Assembly (NCBI RefSeq): GCF_009756665.1
Contig: NZ_CP037953.1
Span: 868,001 to 932,000 of the forward strand
Direction of reading: 5' to 3'
DNA length: 64,000 nt
Source of the DNA: Permianibacter aggregans
Lineage (GTDB): Bacteria > Pseudomonadota > Gammaproteobacteria > Enterobacterales > Permianibacteraceae
The position numbers and the translations under genes were made by a program. Of the stretch, positions 51,896 to 61,284 are shown piece after piece. The number at the start of each line of letters is the position of its first letter. Position 1 is the stretch's first letter. The notes below the pieces were generated by a model. That model was given only the letters and a program-made list of their open reading frames with translations, was not told where the DNA came from and ran no database searches.

Positions 51896-53155
51896 TCAAA
51901 TTTTACGTCGACGCCAGAACAGCATCGGCAGGGCCAACAACGCGGTAAACCCGCTAACGCTTCCGGCTTCGTTTTTGTCTTCAAACGGCGGTGGCTCCGG
52001 GCAGGCAACTGGCGGTGTCGTGTCGCTGCTTGGACGCAGTAAAAATGCACGGGTCAAATTGCCTTTGGTACCATAGCCGACAATCTCGCCGTTTTCGTTG
52101 ACGGACTGGGCACTGACCAGATGCCAGCGCTGTGACACATCAGCATTGCAATCAATCAGATCGTTGAGATTTTGCATCACTGGCGTCGACGCATTCAATT
52201 CATAAAGAAAGGCGCTGTGGGTAGAGCCCGTTGTCGCGGAACGCGCTGTACCAACCACCTGACCCAGGTTATTGATGTCGTAAGCAGCACTGGAATTAAA
52301 GCGCTCGACCAGTTGCCCAAGATCGACAACGGGATTGGACGAATCACCTGGTTGAAACACCACGGCGTTGATCTTGGTGTTATCGGCGTTCCAGGAGTAT
52401 CCGGCAATTTGACTGTGGTCGTTCACCGCGTATGCCTGGGCCTGAATGCCGCCAAGACTGGTTAATTCAATGGCGACTGTTGGGTCAGCCAAATTAACCA
52501 TTAGTGGCCGCGATGTGCTGGCATCAAACTGGTTGAAACCTACTGCTTTACCCGCCACCGAGTTGACTCCACGCAGGACCAAGCCCTGACCACCGCTGAG
52601 CGCATTGACCAGAACTGGTTCGCTAGCGCCGGCCGGTAAAATGTATCCACGAGTAATTTGCGCGTTATCGATTGTTACATCAACGGCGCCGACGATGGTT
52701 TCGTCCAGCGCGATGTCATAAGCGCGCATATTCTGGGTTGGCAGCGCTGGTGTTGGCAGCATCTCCATTGCCGATCCTGGTACGACTTTGAAGCCACGTT
52801 CAAGAATGGTTTCGACACCGGTTTCGGAAGTTGCCGTTACTTTGTTTGCGTAGCCGACCACCAAACCACTGTCGCTGATCGCTCGAGCATAGGAACCATC
52901 CTTGCCGAGATTGCCCAAATCACTAATCATCGGCGTGGCATTGCCATTCCAAATAAAGGCGTGATTGGAAAATTGCCGAACATTATCAACTACTGGACCT
53001 TGGGCATTCCCGACAGCATGTCCTTGATTGTTCAAACCAAATGCGAACGCGTAGTCGCCGCCCAAAGTACCCAAATCGATCACATCATATTTTGTTGCCG
53101 CATGGCATGAAGCACCAGCCACCAAAGCCGCCAAAGCGGTGATACGTAACAGCAT
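51896..53155 (-). CDS. Secreted DUF3466 protein with C-terminal sorting signal
   Basis: 419 residues. A signal peptide (MLLRITALAALVAGASCHA) precedes repeated HAF-like units: YAFAFGLNNQGHAVGNAQG, YARAISDSGLVVGYANK, AYAVNDHSQIAGYSWN, AYDINNLGQVVGTARS, SVNENGEIVGYGTKG. The C-terminus has a small-residue motif, a hydrophobic stretch and an arginine cluster (GSVSGFTALLALPMLFWRRR), which looks like a GlyGly-CTERM/PEP-CTERM-type sorting tail. It begins 17 bases after the maiA stop. A probable surface protein of unknown function. Confidence 0.8.
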   Translation of the reverse strand: MLLRITALAALVAGASCHAATKYDVIDLGTLGGDYAFAFGLNNQGHAVGNAQGPVVDNVRQFSNHAFIWNGNATPMISDLGNLGKDGSYARAISDSGLVVGYANKVTATSETGVETILERGFKVVPGSAMEMLPTPALPTQNMRAYDIALDETIVGAVDVTIDNAQITRGYILPAGASEPVLVNALSGGQGLVLRGVNSVAGKAVGFNQFDASTSRPLMVNLADPTVAIELTSLGGIQAQAYAVNDHSQIAGYSWNADNTKINAVVFQPGDSSNPVVDLGQLVERFNSSAAYDINNLGQVVGTARSATTGSTHSAFLYELNASTPVMQNLNDLIDCNADVSQRWHLVSAQSVNENGEIVGYGTKGNLTRAFLLRPSSDTTPPVACPEPPPFEDKNEAGSVSGFTALLALPMLFWRRRKI

Positions 53156-53172
53156 TTATCAAATTCCGATCA

Positions 53173-53817
53173 TTATTCTGCGTCAGGCTGGCGGGACGGA
53201 TGCGCATCGGCAAACGCCGCCAGGGCATTACAGGTTTCGAATACGCGCATCAGGTGCGGATAAGGACTCATATCACAGTTGAATCGCTGCGCATTGAATA
53301 CCTGGGGTATCAAACAGACATCGGCCAACGTCAGTGGTTCCCCGAAGCAATACGGGCCACTGGGCTGACGGCGGGCGATATCGGCTTCCAGCGCCGAAAA
53401 GCCTTCGGCGATCCAGTGCTGATACCAGGCAAGCTTGGCATCCTCGCTTAAACCGGCGCTGCCGGTCAAATACTGCAGCACCCGCAGATTGTTCAGCGGA
53501 TGGATTTCGCAGACGATATGCAGCGCAAACGCTCGCACTTGCGCGCGCAACAGAGGATCGGCCGGCAATAATGCCGGCTTCGGATGGGTTTCTTCCAGGT
53601 ATTCGAGAATGGCCAAAGATTGACCAATGACGGCGCCATCGACTTCCAATGCTGGCACCAAACCCTGCGGGTTGGCGTCTTTATAGGTGGCTTGCCGGTG
53701 CTGACCGCCATCCTTGACCAGATGGACGCCAAACGTTTCGTACGGCAGGCCTTTCAGGTTCAGTGCAATGCGAACCCGGTAGGCCGCCGACGAGCGAAAA
53801 TAACTGTAGAGTTTCAA
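53173..53817 (-). CDS. maiA: Maleylacetoacetate isomerase (zeta-class GST)
   Basis: 214 residues. The N-terminal SYFRSSAAYRVRIALNLKGL is the zeta signature (the human SSC is SSA here). NPQGLVPALEVDGAVIGQSLAILEYLEE and the C-terminal LTLADVCLIPQVFNAQRF follow the family. It isomerises maleylacetoacetate to fumarylacetoacetate in tyrosine breakdown using glutathione. It is 23 bases downstream of fahA. Confidence 0.93.
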   Translation of the reverse strand: MKLYSYFRSSAAYRVRIALNLKGLPYETFGVHLVKDGGQHRQATYKDANPQGLVPALEVDGAVIGQSLAILEYLEETHPKPALLPADPLLRAQVRAFALHIVCEIHPLNNLRVLQYLTGSAGLSEDAKLAWYQHWIAEGFSALEADIARRQPSGPYCFGEPLTLADVCLIPQVFNAQRFNCDMSPYPHLMRVFETCNALAAFADAHPSRQPDAE

Positions 53818-53840
53818 TGCGGGATTCCGGCCTGATTGAA

Positions 53841-54863
53841 TCAGGCCGGATTATACGCTTTAACCACTTGATCGATGGTGCCGAAAATCGACTGGCCATC
53901 GGCATCATGCATTTCGATACGCACCCGCTCACCAAAACGCAGGAACGGCGATTTTGCCTGGCCCTGCAGAATGGTTTCAACGGTGCGCACTTCGGCGATG
54001 CAGGAATAACCCAAGCCTCCTTCGCTGACCGGTTTGCCAGGGCCGCCTTCCGGATCCCTGTTCGACACCGTGCCGGAACCGATGATGCAGCCCGCCCCCA
54101 ATGGCCGGGTTTTCGCGGCGTGAGCAATCAGCGTCGGGAAATTGAAGGTCATGTCGACGCCGGCATTCGGCTTGCCCATCAGTTCATCATTGCGATAAGT
54201 CAGCAAAGGCAAATGCAATTTTCCATCGCGCCAGGCATCACCAAGTTCATCCGGCGTCACCGCCACCGGCGAGAACGCGCTTGACGGCTTGCTCTGGAAA
54301 AAGCCGAAACCTTTGGCGAGTTCAGCTGGAATCAAACCGCGCAGCGACACGTCATTGACCAACATGATCAAACGAATGTGCTTCGCGGCCTGTTCGGCAC
54401 TGACCCCCATCGGTACATCCGAAGTGACAACAGTAATTTCCGATTCCATATCGATGCCGTAGTCTTCGGAAGCCATGACGATCGGATCCCGTGGCGCCAG
54501 GAAGGTATCGGAGCCGCCCTGGTAAATCAGCGGATCGGTCCAGAATGACGGTGGCATTTCCGCACCGCGTGCTTTGCGCACCAGTTCAACGTGATTGACG
54601 TACGCCGAACCGTCCGCCCATTGATAGGCACGCGGCAACGGCGAATGGCAGTGGCTCTGATCAAACTTTTGCGCATCGCTGCGTTTGCCAGCATTCAACT
54701 CGTCTGAAACGACGCGCACTTTTTCAATCAGCGCATCCCAGTTGTCGAGCAAGGCTTGCAGTGTCGGCGCGATTTGTGGAATCGCAACGCATTGGCTCAA
54801 CTGCCGATTGACGACGACCAACTGACCGTCACGGGTACCGTTTTTTAGGGTGGCAAATTTCAT
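53841..54863 (-). CDS. fahA: Fumarylacetoacetase family hydrolase
   Basis: 340 residues, a bacterial short fumarylacetoacetase. Metal-binding residues appear in MASEDYGIDMESEITVVTSD (the DxESE set), then GFFQSKPSSAFSPVAVTP, and GCIIGSGTVSNRDPEGG. The enzyme cleaves fumarylacetoacetate to fumarate and acetoacetate. It lies between maiA and the small secreted gene in the same operon. Confidence 0.93.
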   Translation of the reverse strand: MKFATLKNGTRDGQLVVVNRQLSQCVAIPQIAPTLQALLDNWDALIEKVRVVSDELNAGKRSDAQKFDQSHCHSPLPRAYQWADGSAYVNHVELVRKARGAEMPPSFWTDPLIYQGGSDTFLAPRDPIVMASEDYGIDMESEITVVTSDVPMGVSAEQAAKHIRLIMLVNDVSLRGLIPAELAKGFGFFQSKPSSAFSPVAVTPDELGDAWRDGKLHLPLLTYRNDELMGKPNAGVDMTFNFPTLIAHAAKTRPLGAGCIIGSGTVSNRDPEGGPGKPVSEGGLGYSCIAEVRTVETILQGQAKSPFLRFGERVRIEMHDADGQSIFGTIDQVVKAYNPA

Positions 54864-54875
54864 TAAGGTCTTCTC

Positions 54876-55241
54876 TCAATATCCGCTAGTTGCATTAATC
54901 TTCACGACTTTCATCGAAGCTATTAGGCAATCAGACTGCGTTTTACCATACACATGTTCGGCAAGCTCTTTCCTCAGTCGATTAAAGAGCATGTGTTGCC
55001 CATCAACGTATTCGACTCGCCCCACATTTCCCAGCGAGTCTGAAAAATGCAGTTTGACGGACAACTCTTGCTCTTTGTAAACGTCCGAACTGAGCGCCAG
55101 CTTTGTATTGGCAAACTCAACTTTTGTCGGCGCTCCGTCACAGGTGAAGTAGCGAATCGCAACCGTCGTATCGTCATGCAGACAGGCCAGTGATGGCCCT
55201 GCCAGCATGCTCAGAATAACGACTACGACTGACTTCATCAC
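54876..55241 (-). CDS. Small secreted protein inside the tyrosine-degradation operon
   Basis: 121 residues (the ATG at 55241 or the next codon). A short signal peptide MKSVVVVILSMLAGPSLA precedes CLHDDTTVAIRYFTCDGAP with two cysteines, and a third is found near the C-terminus (SDCLIASM). Its start overlaps the hmgA stop by four bases (ATGA) and its stop is 12 bases before the fahA start, so it is part of the operon. The base composition is poorer in GC than its neighbours. Family not recognised; a periplasmic protein in this catabolic operon is unexpected. Confidence 0.72.
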   Translation of the reverse strand: MMKSVVVVILSMLAGPSLACLHDDTTVAIRYFTCDGAPTKVEFANTKLALSSDVYKEQELSVKLHFSDSLGNVGRVEYVDGQHMLFNRLRKELAEHVYGKTQSDCLIASMKVVKINATSGY

Positions 55242-56371
55242 GCTTTGGTTTTCCAGCTATCGGCGTAAGCTTTCTGCTCAACACTGTTGGCGATTTCGCC
55301 TACCATCAGTGGGTCGCGGGTATCGACCATGACTGCGACTTCATCGGTTTCCTTGCGGGAAAACTTCTGCGCGGTCTGAAACGCTTTCGGGTGAGGGCCG
55401 TGAGTGAATCCACTCGGATGGAAGGTAATCATCTGCGGGCCGATATTGTCACGGCTGAAGAAATCTCCCATGTGATAGAAAATCACTTCATCGAAATCAT
55501 CGTTGTTGTGATAGAACGGCACTTTCAACGCCCCCGGATCGCTTTCAATCGGGCGCGGCACAAAGGTGCAGACGACAAAACGGCCAGCCACCCAGGTGGT
55601 GTGTGCTGACGGCGGCAGGTGGTAACGGTGGCTCATCAACGGCCGGATATGACGCCAGTTGATGCGCACAACGGCCAAGTCGCCATGCCAGCCAATGGCA
55701 TCGAGCGGGCTGTGCGGATAGGTCACCGTCGACACTTCATCGAGGCGCTTGATCAATACTTTCCAGCTACGGCTGTCGTTTTGCTGGGCCAGGAATGGTT
55801 CGTCAATGGCCGGTACATCGAGCATCGCCGGGTCGAAAATTGCCTGCGGGCCGACCAGACCTTTTTCCGGTAATTGGTAGGAGTCATTGGTCGCTTCGAC
55901 CATCAGCATCGTGATTGGGCTTTTCACTTCCAGGCGCCACATGCAGCCGCGTGGAATGATCACGTAATCACCTTCGCCTATCGTCAAACGACCGTAATCG
56001 GTGAACAGATCCGCTTCACCGGCGTGGACGAAAAACAGATCATCGCCATCACCATTACGGGCGAGGAAATCCATGTCCTTGTCGCAGCGCCAGTAACGCA
56101 TTTTGCAGCTGGCGTTGTGCAGGAACAGCGGCGCCTGCCATGGACTTTCGGTGTTGATCGTCAGCTGCTTCAAATCAAACGCACGCGGACGCAATGGGCC
56201 TTCCCAGGAAGTCCATGCGGTCGGCGGATTCTTGTGATGAAAATGCGCCGTCGGGCCGAAAAAACCAGAGCGGCCGGCTTCCCGCTCATAAATCGCCTGC
56301 TCGGGAAAATCGGCATGGGCCTGACGCGAAATCGTGCCTTCACGATGTGGAAACTGAATCCACTTGCGCAT
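55238..56371 (-). CDS. hmgA: Homogentisate 1,2-dioxygenase
   Basis: 377 residues. Motifs: GFFGPTAHFHHKNPPTAWTSWEGPLRPRAF split at residue 36-65, DDFDEVIFYHMGDFFSRDNIGP (Fe ligands) and FHPSGFTHGPHPKAF. It opens the ring of homogentisate to maleylacetoacetate with Fe(II) and oxygen. AAGGAG precedes the ATG. It is shorter than the approx. 430-residue Pseudomonas enzyme, as in many gammaproteobacteria. A 104-base gap separates it from phhA upstream. Confidence 0.95.
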   Translation of the reverse strand: MRKWIQFPHREGTISRQAHADFPEQAIYEREAGRSGFFGPTAHFHHKNPPTAWTSWEGPLRPRAFDLKQLTINTESPWQAPLFLHNASCKMRYWRCDKDMDFLARNGDGDDLFFVHAGEADLFTDYGRLTIGEGDYVIIPRGCMWRLEVKSPITMLMVEATNDSYQLPEKGLVGPQAIFDPAMLDVPAIDEPFLAQQNDSRSWKVLIKRLDEVSTVTYPHSPLDAIGWHGDLAVVRINWRHIRPLMSHRYHLPPSAHTTWVAGRFVVCTFVPRPIESDPGALKVPFYHNNDDFDEVIFYHMGDFFSRDNIGPQMITFHPSGFTHGPHPKAFQTAQKFSRKETDEVAVMVDTRDPLMVGEIANSVEQKAYADSWKTKA

Positions 56372-56475
56372 GGTGTTAACTCCTTTGGAGATTGCGGACG
56401 CCGGACCGAATGCCCAGCATCAAAGCGCGGCGCTGGAAACTACGCTGAGTCGCCAGCGCCATGCAGAAAATCGGT

Positions 56476-57279
56476 TTAGCTGGCCATCTTTTCGCTGTCT
56501 TTCGGCGGGAACTTCGGTGCATGTAAACCGAGCGCTTTCGCCTCTTCGACTTTGGCCATGATGTCGGAATGGGCAACATCAAACAGTTGATGCAGCGATT
56601 CGATTTCGAAATACACCGGTTGCATGATGTCGATGCGATACGGCGTGCGCAGCACATCAACGACATCGAACGGACGGAATTCCGGCTTGTCGCTCATCGC
56701 GTATTCGGTTTCGCCAATCGACGAGATGATGCCGCCGCCATAGAGACGACGCCCTTGTGCGGTTCGCATCAAACCAAACTCGACGGTGAACCAATAAAGC
56801 CGCGCCAGGAAAACCCGGTCCTCTTTCGAGGCACTGAAGCCCAAGCGGCCATAAGTGTGGGTGAACTCGGCGAAATAGGGATTGGTCAGCATGGCGCAGT
56901 GGCCGAAAATCTCGTGGAAAATATCCGGCTCTTGCAGATAGTTCATTTCCTCACGGGTGCGGATGAACGTCGCACACGGGAATTTCTTTTGCTGTAGCAA
57001 ATCAAAAAACGTCGAAAAATTAATCAGCGCTGGTACCCAAGCCACCTCCCAGCCGGTTTCCTTTTTCAGCACTTTCGACACTTCGTGCAGCTGCGGAATG
57101 CGGTCGTGCGGCAGATTCAGCAGCTCCAGACCATGCAGGTACTCGTCGCAAACCTTGCCCTTGATGGCCGGCAGCTGGCGGGTGATCAACTCATTCCAAA
57201 TCTGGTTTTCTTCGTCGGTCCAGTGAATGATGCCTTGCTCATCCATGGGTTTGGCAACGTACTTCGTACCTTTGCTCAT
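56476..57279 (-). CDS. phhA: Phenylalanine 4-monooxygenase
   Basis: 267 residues from the ATG at 57279 (GGAG upstream). The iron-binding motif FHEIFGHCAMLTNPYFAEF (HxxxxH) and LYWFTVEFGL with the Glu ligand are present. It hydroxylates phenylalanine to tyrosine with tetrahydropterin. The partner phhB (pterin carbinolamine dehydratase) is not visible; nor is the 4-hydroxyphenylpyruvate dioxygenase, which must be elsewhere. First gene of the operon. Confidence 0.96.
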   Translation of the reverse strand: MSKGTKYVAKPMDEQGIIHWTDEENQIWNELITRQLPAIKGKVCDEYLHGLELLNLPHDRIPQLHEVSKVLKKETGWEVAWVPALINFSTFFDLLQQKKFPCATFIRTREEMNYLQEPDIFHEIFGHCAMLTNPYFAEFTHTYGRLGFSASKEDRVFLARLYWFTVEFGLMRTAQGRRLYGGGIISSIGETEYAMSDKPEFRPFDVVDVLRTPYRIDIMQPVYFEIESLHQLFDVAHSDIMAKVEEAKALGLHAPKFPPKDSEKMAS

Positions 57280-57399
57280 GACACGCTCCGCGGCTGTTCC
57301 GTCAGCAAAAAAAAGCAGCGTTTTCGCCTTGGCCGACGGGATATTTGCACCTATTATCAAGTTTGGGTGCGAGCAGCGTAAAGGACAAACTTTCGAAGA

Positions 57400-57429
57400 T
57401 GATGATTGGATATTTTTATCAAATCATCA
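57400..57429. promoter_or_regulatory. 30-bp near-palindrome between phhA and slt
   Basis: TGATGATT (57400-57407) and AATCATCA (57422-57429) are perfect inverted arms, and an inner GATA...TATC pair adds to the symmetry. It lies 121-150 bases upstream of the phhA ATG and 80-109 before slt. A repeated TCGATAG at 57434 and 57447 is adjacent. Probably an operator of the aromatic-amino-acid operon; the factor is unknown. Confidence 0.5.
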
Positions 57430-57508
57430 AAACTCGATAGCTTTATTCGATAGTCTGCCCGCGCCAGTGGTATTAGTCAGAGTTGTGCCGGGGTTCCGAA
57501 GTTTCACC

Positions 57509-59470
57509 ATGAAATCACTGATCGTACTGTTCTGCTGCAGTCTGGTCGCGTTTGTTGCAAACGCCGGTTCGCCCTCGCCAGAGCAGAATGAAGCCCAGCG
57601 CAAGCTGTTCCGGCAACTGGAAGCGAAAATCGACAGCCAGCCGCAAGCGCTCGCTGAGCACAGCGGCCAGCTTCAGAATTACCCGCTGCTACCCTATCTG
57701 GAAGCCGCCGTTCTCAGTCAGCGCCTGCATCGAACCTCGCCCGAAGAGCTGGCGAGTTTTATCGCCAATCACCAACCTGCACCATTTGCCGAGCAATTGC
57801 GGCTGCAATGGCTGCGCTCGCTGAAAGCCCGCCAACTCGATGACACGTTTCTTGAGCACTATCAACCGACTCGTGACGACAGCCTGCGCTGCCACTACCT
57901 GAATCTGGCCGGCAAACGCTCTGCCACGCGCAGCAAAGCCTTGCAGGAATTCCATGAATGGTGGTTGTCAGGCGAAGACATGCCGGCCGATTGCCGTCCG
58001 ATTGAAAAGCTCTGGCAGGAATTCGGCGGTAAAACACCTGAGCTGCTCTGGCAACGTATTGAGCAAGCGATACGCCACGGCAAACCGGCGACCGCGCTGG
58101 CGCTAAAAAAAGACCTGCCGAAAATCGAGCAGGCTGCAGTCGACTACTGGCTGCAGGTGCGGCAAAACCCTGGCCTGATTGCCCGCCCGCACAAACACAG
58201 CTACCCGGACGAACTGGAATATCGCATCAAAGCGTACGGGCTTGAACGCCTCGCCTGGCGAGACCGCGACGTGGCGTTGAACCATTACCAGCAAGTCGCC
58301 ACCGATGAGCAATTCCCGAATCCGCTGCGCGTCCAGGTACAGAAAACTTATGCGCTGGCATTAGCGAGCGCCGCCCACCCGGCCGGCACCGGCTTTCTGG
58401 CGGCGATACCACAGGATGCACGCGATGAGCGCATCGATAGCTGGCGCATTGTCGATGCCCTGCGCCGATTGAATTGGGACGATACCGATTACTGGCTGAG
58501 CCAGCTTGACGCGAAAACCGCCGAGCAGGCCCGCTGGCGTTATTTCTCCGGCAAGAGCGCTGCCGCCCAGGGCCGTAGCGGACATGCCAGCGCCGTCTGG
58601 CAACCGCTGGCATCAGAATCTTCTTACTACGGCTTTCTGGCCCGCGCCCAGATTGGTTTGAATGGCAAGCCGACCGCGCCAGCGCTAGAGGTTTCTGCAA
58701 AAACGCTGGCGGCGATGCGCGAGCACTCCTCGATTCGGCGTGCCCAGGAATTGCTGGCGCTGTCGCGCACGATTCAGGCCCGGCGCGAATGGCAGGCGAT
58801 GCTGCCGACATTGCAACCGAGCGAAGCGCAAGCTGCTGCCATGATCGCGCACGAATGGGGCTGGGATGACCGGGCCATTTTCTCGCTGGCAAAAGCGCCG
58901 GTTGAGGGCGCTTGGGATGTGCGTTTCCCGCTGCAGCATCGCGATCGCATCGCGCTGGAAACGGAAAAACATGCATTGGACCCGACCTGGGCCTTTGCCA
59001 TTACCCGTCAGGAATCCGCGTTCATGAGCGATGCCAAATCACCGGCCGGCGCCATGGGTCTAATGCAATTGATGCCAGCGACCGCTCAGATGACGGCAAA
59101 AAAACACCGTATTGCCTATCGTGGCCAGCATGACCTGATTCAACCGCACCAGAACATCCGGCTCGGCGTCGCTCACCTTGCGGATTTAATCGATCGCAAC
59201 GAAGGCAATTTTGTTTACGCGACGGCGGCATATAACGCTGGCCAGGGCCGGGTCAATCGCTGGCGCGAGCAGTTCGGCGAGCTGCCGCTCGATATCTGGA
59301 TTGAAACGATTCCGTACAACGAAACCCAGCAGTATGTAAAAAACGTCATGGCCTATTCGCTGATTTATTCTGGCCGCCTGGAACAACCCACCTCCGCCTT
59401 CGATTATCTGATCAGCCAGATTGGCGCACCGACCGCAACGATAAGCCCGGCGATCAATATCACGCCTTGA
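57509..59470 (+). CDS. slt: Soluble lytic murein transglycosylase
   Basis: 653 residues from the ATG at 57509. A signal peptide (MKSLIVLFCCSLVAFVANAG) precedes the helical superhelical U and L domains and the C-terminal SLT domain. The catalytic Glu502 is in ITRQESAFMSDAKSPAGAMGLMQLMPATA split across residues 498-525; later AAYNAGQGRVNRW and NETQQYVKNVMAYSLIY are also typical. It cleaves peptidoglycan to 1,6-anhydro-MurNAc products in the periplasm. Confidence 0.94.
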   Translation: MKSLIVLFCCSLVAFVANAGSPSPEQNEAQRKLFRQLEAKIDSQPQALAEHSGQLQNYPLLPYLEAAVLSQRLHRTSPEELASFIANHQPAPFAEQLRLQWLRSLKARQLDDTFLEHYQPTRDDSLRCHYLNLAGKRSATRSKALQEFHEWWLSGEDMPADCRPIEKLWQEFGGKTPELLWQRIEQAIRHGKPATALALKKDLPKIEQAAVDYWLQVRQNPGLIARPHKHSYPDELEYRIKAYGLERLAWRDRDVALNHYQQVATDEQFPNPLRVQVQKTYALALASAAHPAGTGFLAAIPQDARDERIDSWRIVDALRRLNWDDTDYWLSQLDAKTAEQARWRYFSGKSAAAQGRSGHASAVWQPLASESSYYGFLARAQIGLNGKPTAPALEVSAKTLAAMREHSSIRRAQELLALSRTIQARREWQAMLPTLQPSEAQAAAMIAHEWGWDDRAIFSLAKAPVEGAWDVRFPLQHRDRIALETEKHALDPTWAFAITRQESAFMSDAKSPAGAMGLMQLMPATAQMTAKKHRIAYRGQHDLIQPHQNIRLGVAHLADLIDRNEGNFVYATAAYNAGQGRVNRWREQFGELPLDIWIETIPYNETQQYVKNVMAYSLIYSGRLEQPTSAFDYLISQIGAPTATISPAINITP

Positions 59471-59517
59471 TCGTTGCAAAGCTTGAAATCCCGAACAAAA
59501 TCCCGTGAACTTGCCGG

Positions 59518-60216
59518 ATGAATCTGGACAAGTTACTGGAACAACAGGTTTTGAACGACAAACACTGGCAGACGGCGCTGGCCGGCGAAAAAGAACAACC
59601 CTACTTTCAGCAGTTGATGCAGTTTTTGCAGCAGGAAAGACAGCAGGGACAAACTGTTTTCCCTCCAAAAGAGCGGATTTTTGCGGCGCTGCAAACCACG
59701 CCAATTGATGGCGTCAAAGTCGTCATTCTCGGACAAGACCCCTACCACGGAGCTGGCCAAGCCAATGGCCTGTGTTTCTCGGTCCATCGCGATATCGCCA
59801 TTCCACCATCGCTGCAAAACATCTACAAAGAGTTGCAATCGGACTTGGGGTTAGCGCATCCCGGCCATGGCGACCTGTCAGCCTGGGCCGAACAGGGTGT
59901 GCTGCTGCTGAACACGGTGCTGACAGTGCGCGCTGGCCAGCCGCAATCGCACCAGAATCGTGGTTGGGAGACATTTACCAACCGGGTCATCAGCGCCGTC
60001 AACGAACGCTGCGAACACGTCGTGTTCATGCTCTGGGGCAAACCGGCACAAAGCAAAATGTCGATGATCGACAGCCGCCGTCATACCGTGCTGACGGCAC
60101 CGCATCCTTCGCCGCTGTCGGCTCATAGAGGCTTTCTCGGCTGCAGGCATTTTTCTAAAGCCAACGCCGCACTGCAAAAGCACGGCCAAGCCCCAATCAA
60201 CTGGGATTTGCGATGA
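59518..60216 (+). CDS. ung: Uracil-DNA glycosylase (family 1)
   Basis: 232 residues, normal family-1 length. The water-activating loop is [21 protein letters not shown] with Asp74, and the second catalytic motif is [31 protein letters not shown] is also conserved. It removes uracil from DNA. It starts 47 bases behind slt on the same strand and may be cotranscribed. Confidence 0.96.
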   Translation: MNLDKLLEQQVLNDKHWQTALAGEKEQPYFQQLMQFLQQERQQGQTVFPPKERIFAALQTTPIDGVKVVILGQDPYHGAGQANGLCFSVHRDIAIPPSLQNIYKELQSDLGLAHPGHGDLSAWAEQGVLLLNTVLTVRAGQPQSHQNRGWETFTNRVISAVNERCEHVVFMLWGKPAQSKMSMIDSRRHTVLTAPHPSPLSAHRGFLGCRHFSKANAALQKHGQAPINWDLR

Positions 60217-60291
60217 AGCCCATGCTGTCGACAACAAAGCATCGACAGTCGCCTGGGTTTCGTTGATTATCGGAACCAGAAAGCGCGTTGA

Positions 60292-61284
60292 ATGGCGCCA
60301 GACGGATGGGAGGCAGTAACGTTGGCGGGAGCAAGGCAGATCGGGACATGGATGGCGGCATGCTTGTGCATTCTGTGGCCAATGTTCAGCCATGCCAAAT
60401 CCATCGCGCTGGTCTACAACAAAGAGCAAGCGGTTTTCGTCCAGTTTGCCGAAGCGCTTGCCGAGCCGCTTGCCACCCAAGGCCACACGCTAACGCTCAT
60501 TCACCTGACCGATTACCTGCCGGCCACTAGCGACCGGAAACAGGCTTTCGATCTGACGCTGATTGCAGGCAATGAAGCGCTGCAAGTCGTGCGAGCAATG
60601 CCGCCGAATACGCCGATCTGGGCGATGCTGGTCAGTCGCGAAGCCTATCAGCAAAGCTTGCAAGCCTTGCAACGCGGTCATGCTCAAGTTTCGGCTATCT
60701 ATCATGACCCGCCGCCGTTTCGGCAACTGGCGCTGGCCCAAAGACTGCAGCCCGGCATCCGCCAGGTCGGCTACTTGTACGGCCCTGCCCACGCTGACGA
60801 AGCGCAAATGCTGAGCCAGGCCGCCGAGAAACTGGGGCTGAGCGTCGTTGCGATGCCGGTCAGCACCACAGCAGATTTGCCGGCGACACTGATCTCGGTG
60901 CTGCAACGTTCCGATGTGCTGCTGGCCAATGCCGACCCGCAGATCTACAACAGCCAAACGATCAAAACCATTCTGACCGCGGCGTATCGTCAGGACAAAA
61001 CCTTGATTGGCAGCTCACCGGCCTTTGTCAAAGCCGGCAGCCTGGCGACCACTTACACCCCCATTCATCAGATCGTCGACGAAGTGCTGCGGTTTACCAG
61101 CCGCTGGCAGAATGGTCACGCAGTGCAATTGCCACTGGCGCATTATCCAAGTGATTTCGAAGTGTTGGTCAAAACCGATGTTGCCCATTCACTGGGCTTG
61201 AATACACCCGGCGTCGATGAGCTGAAAAGACAGATTCAATTGATTGAACAACAAAATCGTTTCAACGCCGGAGCACAACCATGA
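60292..61284 (+). CDS. Periplasmic substrate-binding protein (ABC_sub_bind type) coupled to a sensor kinase
   Basis: 330 residues if the ATG at 60292 is used; a TTG at 60322 with GGGAGG nine bases upstream would shorten the n-region and is equally plausible. The signal peptide core is AACLCILWPMFSHA. The mature SIALVYNKEQAVFVQFAEAL resembles ABC_sub_bind (PF04392) proteins. GYLYGPAHADEAQML and LIGSSPAFVKAGSLATTY are periplasmic-binding-protein patterns. The stop overlaps the kinase start by four bases (ATGA), so it probably detects a ligand for that kinase. Confidence 0.8.
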   Translation: MAPDGWEAVTLAGARQIGTWMAACLCILWPMFSHAKSIALVYNKEQAVFVQFAEALAEPLATQGHTLTLIHLTDYLPATSDRKQAFDLTLIAGNEALQVVRAMPPNTPIWAMLVSREAYQQSLQALQRGHAQVSAIYHDPPPFRQLALAQRLQPGIRQVGYLYGPAHADEAQMLSQAAEKLGLSVVAMPVSTTADLPATLISVLQRSDVLLANADPQIYNSQTIKTILTAAYRQDKTLIGSSPAFVKAGSLATTYTPIHQIVDEVLRFTSRWQNGHAVQLPLAHYPSDFEVLVKTDVAHSLGLNTPGVDELKRQIQLIEQQNRFNAGAQP

